A stretch of 64,000 nt of DNA from Spodoptera frugiperda (GCF_023101765.2 NC_064218.1:10788001-10852000), one strand, 5' to 3'. Numbered from the stretch's first letter, positions 1 through 11,500 are shown. Notes: generated by a model from the sequence alone, not told the origin. Made by a program: numbers and translations.

Positions 1-276
1 TATATTCTGGATGATTTTCCCGAGGCTAGTGTAAAAGTAATGTTCTGTTTCGTATATCTTCGCCATTTGGGCTCGCATTTTCTCGCCGATAGCTGCGACT
101 TTGCAGAACAGCCGCAGTAAGTTAGAACCCTCCGTGATGCTGACTGCAAACAATTTGGACGTGTAATTTGCTCCTCCACTCGATATTTCCTTGATGTCCA
201 AATTGTAGTCTAAAAACTTTTGTTCCTTGGCTATTTTATGAAGCAAATCCGTAAAAGATTGTGTGACGTGCTCCAT
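1..276 (-). CDS. EcKinase-like first exon A (partial, runs off window)
   Basis: Start of an ecdysteroid-kinase-like (EcKinase/CHK) protein. ATG is at 276 on the minus strand and the frame stays open for 92 codons to the window edge. Residues 32-40 read ISSGGANYT, the nucleotide-loop motif shared with the other copies, followed by S-K-L. The later LFCKVA segment holds the expected ATP-binding lysine but has C where the others have A. It is the most leftward of six tandem first exons, so it lies nearest to any C-terminal exons beyond position 1. No clear TATA box is seen 40-65 bp upstream. The family is known for phosphorylating ecdysteroids and is suspected in detoxification; the substrate here is unknown. 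The catalytic loop is outside the window, so activity cannot be judged. Confidence 0.8.
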   Translation of the reverse strand, partial: MEHVTQSFTDLLHKIAKEQKFLDYNLDIKEISSGGANYTSKLFAVSITEGSNLLRLFCKVAAIGEKMRAQMAKIYETEHYFYTSLGKIIQNI

Positions 277-1768
277 TTTGTTGAGATTATAAAACACGTT
301 ATTCTCGTTCAGTCACTGTGAGAATAATCTCAAAATGTCGCGACGTGTGCTCGCGGTTCGGCACAGCTTAATACACTGGTGCGGTTGGCGCGAATATTAC
401 ACGCATGTACCACGTATATAATGATCTTTTATCTACGTTTCTGTTTGCGCGTGTTGTTTCATTAGCGGAGATGTCGTAGAGTATATTCGGTGGAAACAAA
501 AAACTGACCAAGCCGTGGGGCGGTGAACGTATATTTAGACTGTATGTTGCTTACCGGGAAATTATATAGAGGCAATAAAGTTCAATCAAGCATATTTGGG
601 AGCATGGACCAGCAGGAGGGTGGCGTGATATATTATGATGGTATATAATACTTCCGTTAGCAGTGACGTAGCCGTTTCCCTGCTACCAACCAGAGATTTA
701 AAAAAATCGTCGTTTGGTTCGTTTTAGTGACTTTATATTATATTTATAGGCCTTATCTTTATATGTTTATGATACTGATATATTTTAGGAAATTACTCCA
801 AATGTAGATAATTTGACTTCTTACAGTGTACTAAACATAATTTTGTAGAAAATATAAAACACTTTTAACAATTAATTTCCCGTTTCCCGAGGGTGTCAGA
901 CTCTTTTTCTTAGGACCAAAGCCCCGGTAACCCGTTAAGCCATCCAGAGCTCCGGATGGTGTATCTACATAACCGATTATTTTAAATTGAAGTCTACCTT
1001 CAGATTAGTATTTATAAAATTGTGATTATTATGTTTAAGTTAATAAGATTGTCTCGTTGGTTGAGTGGTCGTAAATGCGACTGCCGATGTGAGGTCTCGG
1101 GTTAGATCCGAAGTTCTGACAAAATGATTAGTAAGGTGGTACTTTGAACTCAGTAGTAAAGAGTTTGAAATTGTACTCGGTAAATGACAATGGGGTGAAT
1201 TATTACAGTGAAAATTAGGTTGATTAAAATCGGGATCACAGAATCTGGAACATTATTGTATAATGCCCCTCTGTCTAGAAATAAGGGCCTAAATAACCAA
1301 ATAAGATATCATGCAAGAGAAAATGAATGAACTTTTTTTGTCAAATAGGTAATTACATAATGTGAAGTATCACTTTAATTGTATAATGCATTGGCTTAAG
1401 CTGTAAAATTGTGCATGTTTTTCCTATTAATATTAATAAAGAAATAAATTATATCATGTGAACTATAACGGATAAGTTATCCAAAAATAAAACCTATCTT
1501 TGAGATAAATGTCTAGACACTATGAAACATGCTTTATCTAGAGTCTTGATATAGGTATGATAATACTTAAATATGATTAGGTGACTGTTCAATGACAATC
1601 GAATTTGTTAATTAAAATCGACCGTGTGTCCTGTGGAAAATTAATAAATCCTACCTACAGAATATAAAATGGCCGCGATTTGATAAATATTCAAATATGT
1701 ACTTCGGTTACTGAATATGTGTGCAGGGTACCCCATTACGTGTACTATTGAATAGAATTTGAACTCAC
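277..1768. other. Spacer between exons A and B
   Basis: AT-rich, with no C-terminal kinase exon recognised on the minus strand. It holds a short GC-richer repeat fragment (about 879-960, D family) and a tRNA-derived SINE-like copy (about 1051-1290). A short inverted repeat (gagattat/ataatctc, about 284-322) sits just upstream of exon A. Confidence 0.5.
1051..1290 (+). repeat. tRNA-derived SINE, family A, diverged copy
   Basis: Starts with a tRNA-like A-box segment (ttggttgagtggtcg) and a degraded B box (gggttagatcc). It resembles the better copies at 16060-16351 and 56798-57087. The 3' limit is uncertain. Confidence 0.5.
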
Positions 1769-2518
1769 CTCGCGCATTTTATGCATCAAGTTATTCGCCC
1801 TGAAGTCACCATGGACGATGACGGTACTGCGCACGGAGCGGAGCGCGGACAAATACATGTCCTTTCTATGTTTCTCCAAAAACACTGCCAACGTTTCTTT
1901 GTATTCAGATCGAACCGTCCTCAACGCAGTCTCGATAGGCTTGTCCATGATGATGTCCGAATTCTCTTCATACACCACTTTTATCTTATCCAGAGCTTCA
2001 TCAAACTCCCGAGGGAAGTACTGCCTCATCGCGAAAGACAGTGCATGAAGTTTTGCTAGCTCCGTGAAAGCCGCGGACGAGTACTGCCAGTCGAGGGACT
2101 TGAATCTATTGTAAGAGCCGTAACCTCTCACCTCGAGGTCCTCCAGCACCAGAATCTCTTCATACTTGATCGGGCGGGAGCCATAGCACTTGCAGAACGA
2201 TATTCTGTGTTCCGCGGGAACTTCGCACTGGTCCTGTATGTTCTCATAGAACTTCACCAGAGTAGAATATGCATATTGTTCTGTATCATAAATTAGAATG
2301 GGCACTTTAGATCGGAATACTATCCCGAGCAGGGCACACTTGGCGAACAGGTATAAATCCTCTTTGTCTGTTTCTTTTATGACTGCTTTGTATATCTTCG
2401 AAGTATAGTTGGCCCCTCCGCTGCATACCGCTTTTACAAAAATTTCGGGCTGAACATAATTCTGTTCTACGGCGATTTCTTCTAGCAGACGCAATAATGA
2501 TTCTTCTTTGTTCTCCAT
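1769..2518 (-). CDS. EcKinase-like first exon B
   Basis: 250 codons from ATG at 2518 to a phase-0 splice donor (GTGAGT, 1768-1763). It encodes the N-lobe (CSGGANYTSK near residue 36, LFAKCA lysine), a hinge region and the catalytic loop VHGDFRANNL, with D and N of H-x-D-x4-N both present. The metal-binding D-Y-Q that must follow is absent, and read-through of the donor stops after 7 residues, so splicing to a downstream exon is required. B is the most diverged of the minus-strand array: it lacks the LPQGYGPHDRFHSIDW block shared by C-F and has LEVRGYGSYNRFKSLDW instead. The full family length is about 400 residues, so about 140 must come from elsewhere. Confidence 0.85.
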
Positions 2519-2572
2519 GGTTCGAGGTACGGCTCCTACTGACGTACTATGTTACGACATCGAAGGGTTTGG

Positions 2573-2582
2573 TTTAAATATA
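2573..2582 (-). promoter_or_regulatory. Possible TATA element of first exon B
   Basis: The minus strand reads tatatttaaa 55-64 bp upstream of the exon B ATG, the same spacing as for exons E and F. It is weaker than the TATAAATA forms of C, D and F. Confidence 0.35.
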
Positions 2583-3260
2583 TGATATAATCTAAGATAT
2601 GTGGGTACTTCGTTCGATAAACGAAAAGTCTTCATTATTGGACAAGAAACGAAGCGACGACAACATAGTTTATGGTGTACCCACATTTGTGGATAATACG
2701 AAGCTGTAAACTTTAAAACCAAAGACAAATTGTCTCTGGCGTGACCATACATTTTGAGTACACAGAAAAAATAAATATTAGTGTGGTTAAATAAAAATAT
2801 GCATAACGACTGTTTTTTTAAAGGCCGCCTTCGCTTTTTTTTACTCAGGTATTATACCAAAAATATCTTCTCCTTCCTAGAATCTTCTAAGACTGAAAAA
2901 TACGAGTACTATGCTGAAATCGGTTCAGCCAAACGCGGTATAATTGCGCACAAACATAATTTTGAAGTCTGTTAAAAACATGGTTATGTAGGTAGTATTC
3001 TATTAGAAAAATAAATAATATTATTCTTAGTTATTTCGTGGACAAGTCATTGTTAGTCGGCAAATTTTAATATAATCGTGCGACAAGCGAAAATAAACAT
3101 TAGTACCTAATTATGGAAGATATCAGAATGATGACATTTTGATAACTTTGCTACTATCAAACTAAGTCCTTGAATTCACCAACGCTCTTTAACACAACAG
3201 TAGCTTATTATATATATATAAAAAAAATTAAGAAGTATTTAGTTCTTAATATTACAACTT

Positions 3261-3369
3261 AAGACGGGATATTTACCATGTTTATTTATGTCTATGAGTT
3301 TCCGATATTTCCGTGATCATGGCGCTTGAAATTATAGACATGAATAAACATGGTAAATATTCCGTCTAA
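3261..3369. repeat. Foldback MITE-like element
   Basis: Arms of about 30 nt: aagacgggatatttaccatg at the left and its near reverse complement catggtaaatattccgtct at the right. The interior is short (gtttccgatatttccgtg). Confidence 0.7.
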
Positions 3370-3879
3370 AGTTCTAATGTTAGTGTTAGTGACCATGTCA
3401 GTTTAAAAAGTTAAATTTAGTTCTTTATTATTTTTATACTACAAAATTGTCATAATAAAGTAGTTCTTTTTGCTTCTATCAAGAATTAATATTGATTGTA
3501 AATATGAATATTGAAAAAGAAGTTTTTTTCTACTTGGCAATAGAGTTTCAATCTTATTATCTTGTTATAAAGTACGAAATCTATTAAATGAATTGAGAAA
3601 CTTAATGTGTCGCGTCTTTCCTTATTATTCATTAATAGTGGCTATATTTTTACGAACGTATAAATAAATAAATAATATTTTTATTGACGGATATTGTCAA
3701 TCATCTGTATATGGGAATGTAATTACAATGTGCAGTAGGCAAGTTATCACGCACCGTGTTGATTGACTATTGACATATATCTACTTTATATTCATCGTCC
3801 ATTATACATTAATAAAGTACCTGCCAATACTGTGGTCTAACACGCTATTATATAAAGCTGAAAAGGTTTTTTGTTTGTT

Positions 3880-4220
3880 TGAAAGCGCTAATCTTCCGAA
3901 ATATTGCCTTGATTTTTAAAAAATCCCATTTCCGATAGTCCACTTATCGAGAAAGGCTATGGGCTATAAAAATCCATGCTACGACCTATCGGAGCCGAGC
4001 ACAGTGGGTAAAACCGGGCGGGAGTAACTAGTAATAAATAATTTAATACTTTTTTTTTTTAAGGTTTCTTAGTTGTTTTTTACAACGTCTTAATCTCTGG
4101 AATTACTGGTTCTAATTTAAACAATATTTTTGTCTTGGATAGTCAAATTATCGAGAAAGACTATTGGTTATTAAACACCATGCTCCGACTAATAGGACCG
4201 CGGATGAAATCACGGGGCAG
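3880..4220. repeat. Two tandem copies of a dispersed repeat
   Basis: Segments near 3935-4025 and 4130-4220 share the phrase 'atagtc...ttatcgagaaag(g/a)ctat' followed by 'ccatgctacgac' or 'ccatgctccgac' and 'taggacc'-like sequence. I read them as diverged copies of one interspersed repeat, class unknown. Confidence 0.45.
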
Positions 4221-4590
4221 CCTTAATTACACATAAGAAGCCCGTCTTAATATTAGCTTAGAAATGACGTAGATACGGCACGTGTCTGCTACGGTTATCA
4301 TTATATGTATATATAGCAAGCAAAGATAATTCCCGCTGTAAACAGCACTCGACGTGGGAAGCACAACAAACATACGTACAAGATAACATTTACAGCTCAT
4401 TCCATAGTCTTTAGATAACTGCTATTTACCAGATATATTTAAAAATACAACAAACTTGATGCGTAATTGTGACACTAATTGTTATTGAGATACGTTACGC
4501 AATTGTTTGTAGAACTGTACAAACTGGATAGTTTTGAATGAAGTGCGTTCAGTCTTGGGTAAATATATTACTATTTTATCTTTAAAAAAA

Positions 4591-4770
4591 GTCCCACAGT
4601 AGGATTTTGTCCGATTGGGTGCCATTACATACATACAAGTTCACATGCACATAATACGCAAACCCGAAATAATAATTTGTGGATCACACAAAGAGTTGCT
4701 CCGTGCGGGAACAGAACCTGCTACACGTTGTACGGCGGCTAGTTGCCCAGCCACCGCGCCAACCATGCTG
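4591..4770 (-). repeat. SINE family B (tRNA-derived)
   Basis: The minus strand shows a tRNA-like head with B-box region, then 'cacggagcaactctttgtgtgatccac' type sequence, the 'acttgtatgtatgta' stretch and 'aggattttgtcc'. Same family as 11668-11880, 15158-15357, 28541-28740 and 60389-60554. Confidence 0.75.
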
Positions 4771-5124
4771 TGTTAAGTTCCTTTCAGTTAGTTTTATCGT
4801 AAATGGACACATATTAGTTAACATTACACGCGATGGTAGTACCCTGTTATTGAGTATTTGAGAATTAAAGCCTAAAGTTGCAGTCATGCTGTTGACTTCC
4901 AGAGCAACAAAACATTTAAGCTGAAGACCTTGACTAGTTTAACTTGGTAGAAACAAACTTCATGTCTAAAAAGTTTGCAACAACAGTACTTGTGGCAACC
5001 TACTTAAAACGGCGAAGGCACTAACATAAGACAATGGTTTGGATCCACCGTGACATAAATCAACAACGTACCAGGCTCCCTGTCAAAGACCTGGCATCTT
5101 TAGGATTTAGCGAGTAAAGCTTAC

Positions 5125-5868
5125 CTCCCGCACTCTGTGCAACAAGTTATCCACCCTGTAGTCTCCGTGCATGATTACCCTGAACGTATTGCACAGGTTC
5201 AATACGGGAAACTGATGGGTGTTCATACACTTGGTAAATACGTCCAGGTGCTTGGGGTTCAACACCTTGACTGCAGCCTGTATCCTGTAGGGTTCCACTT
5301 GGTCCCATGACCACGTCTCCCATATCCCTTTTAAACTTGAAAATGCTTTTTCAAACTCTTCTGGGTGTCTTTTAGCAAACGCAAAGGATAGTGCGTGCAT
5401 CTTAGCAAGTTCCCTGACGGCGGCGGCAGCATACGGCCAGTCTATGGAGTGGAACCTGTCGTGGGGCCCGTAGCCCTGCGGCAGCAAGTTCTCCAGCACC
5501 AGTATCTCCCTGTATAGGCTGGGGTCGAACCCGTAGAACTTGCAGAAGACTAATCTGTCTTCCTCCGGCACTTGACTTTCCCTCTCCAGGGTCTCAAACA
5601 ATTTTGTCAGTTTCGTATAAGCATAGTTCTCCGTTGTATAAAGGTCAGGCAACAGCTGGCGTAAACTTTCATTTACAACCGCGACTTTAGCGAACAGATG
5701 CAGATCTTCCTTGCCTGCCTCTCTCACGACCGCCGTGTACAGTTTAGACGACTAGTTTTCTCACCTACTTGATATTTCTTTTACCGTGATCTCAGGGTTC
5801 ACATATTTATGTTCCTTCCTGGCGATGTTGTTGAGATATTCACGCAGGGATAGTTCTACTTCTGCCAT
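5125..5868 (-). pseudogene. EcKinase-like first exon C, disabled by two stops
   Basis: 248 codons from ATG (5868) to a phase-0 donor (GTAAGC, 5124-5119), collinear with D, E and F and with no length change. In the loop motif the GGANYT stretch has become R-stop-E-N-stop-S: TGA at 5763-5761 and TAG at 5754-5752. The rest is intact, including LFAKVA, LLPQGYGPHDRFHSIDW and the catalytic loop MHGDYRVDNL (catalytic D and N kept, preceding N to D). TATA box, start codon and donor also look sound. Several substitutions cluster within about 25 nt, while flanking codons match the paralogs closely, which suggests recent death or a local sequencing or assembly problem. An internal ATG at 5727 could start a shortened protein without the nucleotide loop. 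Confidence 0.85.
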
Positions 5869-5908
5869 GGTCGGTTGTAAAAGCGCAGCCTGCATATCTT
5901 ATGTAGCC

Positions 5909-5916
5909 TATTTATA
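5909..5916 (-). promoter_or_regulatory. TATA box of first exon C
   Basis: The minus strand reads tgcaTATAAATAgg, 41-48 bp upstream of ATG. The word gcatataaata is shared with exon D, which suggests a duplicated core promoter and a very short 5' UTR. Confidence 0.6.
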
Positions 5917-6542
5917 TGCATTTTATTTTCCTCTATCTATCAACGCTGCATTATCAACTATTTTACATTTATCACCTTTGTTGACTTTTTTCTTTATAAG
6001 GTATAATAATGGAAGTGATTACGTGATGCTAGCCCTTATCTACGGCAAAAGTGATCTGATCATTCTTGGTTCAATTCCATAATTATTGAGACAAGGCGGT
6101 TCACAAACATACAGTTATATTGTGCTGTACAATAGAACACTTAATACCCAACATGATAACCAAGAAGTAGGAACTTATAAACATGGAAATGTAAATAAAT
6201 ACACATGCACATACACATATTGAACGCGCAGTGTGATTACATTTACGTTGGTGGTAAACATAAAACATAAAAGCCGGGCTCCATAACTCGTCACAAATAT
6301 GACCATGTTACAAAATTGAACCTATTTTATTTTAAGCGAGCAATAATTTTCGCTACTACCGAAAAATTCGTAAAGAGTACGACGATGGTTTTAAACAGTC
6401 ATAATATGTACTTCAACCACTCGGGAAGAATTATAATTAGCTCATAGTATAGCTTGAACTACAATTTTTTTACGAGGTGTTAATAAAAAATCATAATCTA
6501 CAGTTAGTATTAACCCAAGCCATGGTTTATAGTCCTGCTTAC
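5917..6542. other. Short spacer between exons C and D
   Basis: About 630 bp of AT-rich sequence with no repeat or exon I can recognise. It is too short and non-coding to hold the missing C-terminal exons of D. Confidence 0.5.
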
Positions 6543-7289
6543 CTTCCGCACTCTGTGCAGCAAGTTGTTCCCTCTGTAGTCTCCGTGTATGATTGCTTTG
6601 AAACGACTGGGTTTCCACAGGTTCACTACGGGAAACTGGCCTCCCTTCATGTAATTCATGAACTTGTCCAGGATTTTGGGATTAAGGACATTGACTGCAC
6701 ACTCTATTCTCTGGGGCTCCAGTATTTCAAAAGGCAGCGTCTCCCATATCCCTTTTAAAGTTGATAATGTCTTCTCAAACTCTTCAGGGTGTCTTTTAGC
6801 AAACGCGAAGGATAGTGCGTGGAACTTAGCAAGTTCCCTGACGGCGGCAGCAGCATACGGCCAGTCTATGGAGTGGAACCTGTCGTGGGGCCCGTAGCCC
6901 TGCGGCAGCAAGTTCTCCAGCACCAGTATCTCCCTGTATAGGCTTGGATCGAACCCGTAGAACTTGCAGAAGACTAATCTGTCCTCCTCCAGTACTCCAC
7001 ATTCTCTCTCTACGGTCTCATAGAATTTTATAAGTTTCGTATAAGCATAATTCTCTGTTTCGTATATTCCAGCAAACTCCTTGCGCATATTTTCACCAGC
7101 TATCGCGACTTTAGCGAACAGATGCAGATCTTCCTTGCCTGCTTCTCTCGCGACTGCCGTGTACAGTTTGGATGTGTAGTTTCCTCCCTCACTTGATGTT
7201 GCTTCTATTGTGATCTCAGGGTTCACATATTTATGTTCCCTGAGTACTTTGTTCAGATATTCTTGAAGGAAGAGTCCTACGTCTGCCAT
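6543..7289 (-). CDS. EcKinase-like first exon D
   Basis: 249 codons, ATG at 7289, ending on a phase-0 donor (GTAAGC, 6542-6537) after N-N-L-L-H-R-V-R-K. The nucleotide loop is SSEGGNYTS, where A, B, E and F have SSGGANYTS or SGGANYTSK: the G two before N survives, one upstream G is E. LFAKVA lysine and catalytic loop IHGDYRGNNL are complete. D shares with C, E and F an almost invariant central block (LLPQGYGPHDRFHSIDWPYA). Read-through past the donor would stop within 11 residues (KVSRTINHGLG), so the protein depends on splicing to a distant C-terminal exon. Function beyond 'ecdysteroid-kinase-like small-molecule kinase' is not known. Confidence 0.85.
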
Positions 7290-7330
7290 GGTCGGACGTT
7301 ATAGTGTACGAACCGTATCTTGTACAGCGT

Positions 7331-7338
7331 TATTTATA
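7331..7338 (-). promoter_or_regulatory. TATA box of first exon D
   Basis: The minus strand reads gcaTATAAATAacg, 42-49 bp upstream of ATG, matching the exon C promoter in word and spacing. Confidence 0.6.
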
Positions 7339-7662
7339 TGCATTTCCTTTCTTTTATCTAACGTTATTATTTGGGGTATCAAGAGTTATTTAAAGTTTAC
7401 CAAAGATAATGTTCTTATCAAAGATAAACTTAAATTAACTTTACTCGCTGCCTTGCTTGACAGGTTAAGATGAGTTATATGATTGTGATGAAGAATAAGT
7501 GTCTTTGTGGGACGAGCAGACAGGTCACCTGCTTGTAAGCGATTAGCGTCGCCCATAATATTGTGTCATTGGCAATAGACACGGTCTCATGGGACTCGCC
7601 TATCAAATTGTAGACATGTTAAAGACCATTTGTAATTTTGTTTGTTACGGTAAAATATGCTC

Positions 7663-7790
7663 CGGAACTGCGGACAACCTACGGGATTTACCGGGGCTCC
7701 AGTTTAAAGCAGGAGTAGGAACGTGGTGGTCTTTAGTCAGCAACAGTCTGATACAGGGAGATGTCATTGGAAGATCCCCCCCCCCACAAG
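7663..7790 (+). repeat. D-family repeat (R1-like LINE 3' UTR homologue)
   Basis: Shows 'actgcggacaacctacggg', 'ggggctcc', 'gcaggagtaggaacg' and 'tttagtcag' in the same order as the 3' UTR of the LINE at 33436-35057. Diverged and lacking a long poly-A. Confidence 0.6.
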
Positions 7791-8134
7791 AAGGAAATAT
7801 AAGCAATAAATTACGACGATTAAATTTGAGGAATGAAACTTGTTGGTAGTATTTTGTTTAAAGGTACTTTTGTCTAAAACAGAAAGAAAATCTTATGTTA
7901 TAGAATGCGTAAATAATTCACAGACACATTTCAGACGGCACGGCGGGAGTTTGGAATGGAATCACGCTGGGGATAACATATTAAGATTCAACCCCATTTT
8001 ATAAACCGATGATAATTTCAACTAAATAAAAATACATATTTATTATCAGAAAAAAAAAGTATATAAAGGTACTAAATTGTCCCAACTACTCTTTACCCTC
8101 TCCTTAAAAAGAAAATTGAAATATAATTATAGTA

Positions 8135-9330
8135 AATACTAGCTTTTGCCCGCGACTTCGTTCGCGTGGAATAGTGACTTCCGGCAAATTTTTGGTTTTA
8201 ACCACATAGTTCCCGATCTCGCGGGATCTCTTCAAAAATGAGATGTGGAAGATATTCCAGGGAACTCTTCAAAAATCAACATAATGAGCTCTGCGTTTGA
8301 ATTTAATAGATGTATACTCACTTAGGGCATTGAAAAAATAGTTTAAAAACGGACTTAAACTAAAGAAATATTATAATCTTTCCGAACTTAAGATGAAAAC
8401 TAACTTAAAACTTTAGAATTAAAGAAAGCTACGAATTACGAATTTATAACAATTAAAAAAGAAATTATATTACAACCTATCCTCAATGCTATAATAACCA
8501 AACTTAAACTAAATAATTTAAAAGAAACGACTTAAATCTAATTAATTTATAAATTAGACTTACAATTTTATTAAACAAACTAACTACAGTAACTACTAAT
8601 AATCGATATCAAACTAAACCTACGTTAAATAATTTAACCAGAAAACCAGGAAAACCCAACAAATAAACTTTTTAATAGACAAATACAACGTTATTTAGAA
8701 TATACGAAACAGCAGGACCACTACAGACAAACAATCATACGACTGATAATACACTTTTTCCACGACAGTACCGAAGCGCTCGGCCGATACCCAACCAAAT
8801 GAATGTAACGAAACCATAGCGCGATCTATTTCGATCCCAACGCCATCTATCGAGGATAAAGACAACTCGGATTATTTATCTATACTCCGTTCGGGCATTT
8901 TCTTTGTTCTAAAAGTTTTATTATATTGATATTATTTTTTTCATACCTTTTTACTATTTATTTACTTTTTTTCGATGAATTAAAACAATAACATGAACCG
9001 AAGTCGTGTAACGATCGACATAGAATTATCTATACTCCCGTTTTCTTTGTACTATTATATTATATTTTTCATTGCTTTTTACGATGAATTGAAACAATAA
9101 CATGAACTGAACAATTGAGAGTATAGGAACAGCCCGACATTGTTGGCGCTGTATGTCCGGAATAAATTTATTTTTTATTTTTATTTTTTGAAATAAAAAC
9201 TATCCTATGTCCTTTCTCAAGTTCCAAACTATGTCTGTACCAAATTTCAACCAAATCCGTCAAATATTATGCCGTATGTATAAGCATAGAATAGTGTTCG
9301 ACGTGATTCTTTAATTTGACATAACTTTTT
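8135..9330 (+). repeat. Degraded retroposon with internal duplication
   Basis: Opens with 'tagcttttgcccgcgacttcgttcgcgtgga', a phrase typical of a dispersed lepidopteran repeat; an inverted relative lies near 37457-37485. About 8950-9000 and 9070-9110 share 'cgatgaattRaaacaataacatgaac', and both are near 'ttatctatactcc', so part is tandemly duplicated. The tail has 'taccaaatttcaaccaaatccgtc'. No coding capacity. Confidence 0.45.
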
Positions 9331-9565
9331 TATTTATGAACCGATTGACATGAAACAAACACTAAAACATAACTGAAGCATACCACAATATATTCGTAAA
9401 ACCGCATCCAACTCGGATCAGCCGTTTCGGAGATTAGCGTGCACAGACAAACAGACAAAAAAAAGTTAATTACATTTTTGGGTTCGACATCGACATAACA
9501 ATAACCCCTGCTATTTTTCTTATTTTTATTTTCAATGTACAGACAGCACTTTTCTACAATTTTAT

Positions 9566-9600
9566 TATATGTATAGATAGATAGATATAGATATAGATTA
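9566..9600. repeat. GATA/GATATA microsatellite
   Basis: Tandem tagatagatagatatagata units. Confidence 0.7.
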
Positions 9601-9679
9601 TTTATTTCATTCTTGACCTTGAGCTTGTTTACTTTAAGCAGTTGAATAATATATGCGACCAATGCACGCTACGTGGATC

Positions 9680-9816
9680 TCAAATAAAATCTAACTGCAA
9701 ACGACAGCGCGTTCGGCGTTCTGATTGGTTGGTTTATTCGAGCTGGCCAATCAGAGCGCCAAACGCTCTCTCGTTTCGATTACTTTAAACGTAAAGAAAA
9801 CTTATACTATGGGTAC
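9680..9816. repeat. Palindromic MITE, GCGTTCGG family
   Basis: Carries 'agcgcgttcggcgttctgattgg' and the inverted partner 'ccaatcagagcgccaaacg', then 'tttaaacgtaaag' and 'tactatgggtac'. Other copies: 22742-22908, 23473-23627, 27339-27434, 59866-59995 and 62072-62187. Confidence 0.7.
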
Positions 9817-9966
9817 AAATCTTATGGAAAATTTTAATTTCTGTGTTGATATAATGTGGGGTATGGTAAGGATACGTTTTTTTTAATTGTAACTAAAGCC
9901 ACTAAAGCTTTATTTTCAAGGTCATTGAGCTTCATTATAGAAAGAAAGAAAGAAAGAAGTCTTTTT

Positions 9967-10075
9967 TTTATTGAGTAGATGGCAAACGAGCAGACGACAC
10001 ACCTGATGGTAAGCGATTAGCGTCGCCCATGGAAACCCGTAACACCAGAGGAGTCACAGGTGCGTTTCCGGCCGT
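9967..10075 (+). repeat. C-family dispersed repeat, 5' part
   Basis: Contains 'cctgatggtaagcgattagcgtcgcccatgg' and 'gaggagtcacaggtgcgtt', matching the fuller copy at 14079-14372. Confidence 0.55.
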
Positions 10076-10409
10076 TTGAAAAGGAGTATGCTCTTTTCTT
10101 ATTTAAGTGGTTCACCTAAGTAATAAACGTGTTCCACTCATGATTGACATGAACATAATTTTGACCTTTATACTGCTGGTGTCTACGGTCAGGAGGTGCC
10201 TGAACCTTTCGTGTTTTAAGCAGTGCATACATTTGTTTACCTGTGGTTGAACTAATTTCATACGATGCAATTTACTTGGGCTGTGTTGTGGTTGGTGGTT
10301 TTATCTGTATTCTGTTTTAATACATATCTTCGTGTTTGTGGCGAGTGTTGTGTTGACCACATTTTTTTATAGTATTAAGTTTGTTTTTATAAGTAAAGAC
10401 TTCATTCAT

Positions 10410-10482
10410 ATGTATGTGAACTTGTATGTTTGTAAACGCACACACGACACAGCAGAAAATCCTAGAAAGGGGCAACGGTTTC
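10410..10482 (+). repeat. SINE family B, 3' fragment
   Basis: 'gaacttgtatgtttgtaaacgcacacacgacac...gaaaatcctagaaaggggcaacg' is the 3' half of SINE B; the tRNA head is missing. Confidence 0.6.
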
Positions 10483-10693
10483 TTTTTAAAATACTAGTTT
10501 TTGGATGTTAGACAATTTTTACTTTCTGTTTTTCCAGTCTTCCATAGTTGTTAATTAAATTTATTATTTAAAATTTAAAAGCAAATATTGTACATTTTTC
10601 GATTGACAATACACACATAAGCTACGAAAGTAAATCTATTAAAGTAGGCGTTATTGTCACAGTACTACGTGTATATGAACAACAAACACTTAC

Positions 10694-11443
10694 TTCACGG
10701 CGTCTGTGCAGCAAGTTGTTCCCCCTGTAGTCTCTATGGATGATGGCAAGTTTGGAGTTCACGGGCTTTAAAATATCAAAATACGTAGTCTTCAAAGACT
10801 CATCCATAAACTTGACAAAGGCTTCCTTGTGCTCGGGGCTGACCACTTTCACTGCAGAAGGTACTGCTTGTCGGATCATGGTTTCCATGATTTCCTCGGG
10901 CCAGTCTAAGCTTATATTTTTCATGGCTTTCTCAAACTCTTCTGGATGTTTTTTTGCAAACGCGAAGGATAGTGCGTGCATCTTAGCAAGTTCCCTGACG
11001 GCGGCGGCAGCATACGGCCAGTCTATGGAGTGGAACCTGTCGTGGGGCCCGTAGCCCTGCGGCAGCAAGTTCTCCAGGACCATTATCTCCTTGTACAAGG
11101 TCGCGTCAAGTCCGTAGAATTTGCAGAAGACCAGTCTGTCTTCTTCTGGCACTCCACTTTCCTTCTCTATAGTTTCGAACCACTTCGCCAGTTCCGTGTA
11201 CGTGTATTGCTCAAGGAGAAATACATTGGGGACCATGCTACGCATACTTTCACTAATCACTGCGACTTTAGCGAACAAATGCAGATCTTCCTTGCCTGCC
11301 TCTCTCACGACTGCCGTGTACAGTTTAGATGTGTAGTTTGCTCCTCCGCTTGATATTTCTTCTATCGTGATCTCAGGGTTCACATATTTGTGTTCCCTGG
11401 CGATTTTGTTTAGATATTCACGTAACCGTTGTGTGTCCGCCAT
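10694..11443 (-). CDS. EcKinase-like first exon E
   Basis: 250 codons from ATG at 11443 (MADTQRLREYLNKIARE) to a phase-0 donor (GTAAGT, 10693-10688). An in-frame ATG 39 nt upstream (11482) would add 13 residues, but the homologous start and the spacing to the TATA box favour 11443. Motifs: ISSGGANYTSK, LFAKVA lysine, central block LLPQGYGPHDRFHSIDW. The catalytic loop is IIHRDYRGNNL: HRD instead of the HGD of A-D-type relatives, as also in F, with catalytic D and N intact. Read-through beyond the donor would give about 23 unrelated residues and then a stop. No C-terminal exon lies between E and D that I can see. Confidence 0.85.
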
Positions 11444-11500
11444 CGTGCGATGTGATCGAACGTCAAAACATGCACTGTTCAATTATAACTGAGTAGCTCA

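Larger units (their letters stand above)
2583..5124. other. Spacer between exons B and C
   Basis: AT-rich. Contains a foldback element (3261-3369), two related repeat segments (about 3880-4220) and a minus-strand SINE (4591-4770). I looked for an antisense D-Y-Q coding signature and found none, so exon C has no C-terminal exon of its own here. Confidence 0.5.
7339..10693. other. Spacer between exons D and E, repeat-rich
   Basis: Contains fragments of the C-family repeat (about 7486-7566 and 9967-10075), a D-family copy (7663-7790), a long degraded retroposon (about 8135-9330), a GATA-type microsatellite (9566-9600), a palindromic MITE (9680-9816), an (AAAG)n run (about 9940-9957) and a SINE B 3' end (10410-10482). 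No kinase exon recognised. Confidence 0.5.

Noticed and set aside
9330..9662. 110-codon minus-strand frame
   Set aside because: Covers retroposon remnant and microsatellite; low-complexity translation and no recognisable domain.
10976..11353. Plus-strand open frames opposite exon E (and similar ones opposite D, F, G1, G2)
   Set aside because: Antisense shadows of conserved coding exons; no family resemblance and no splice context.
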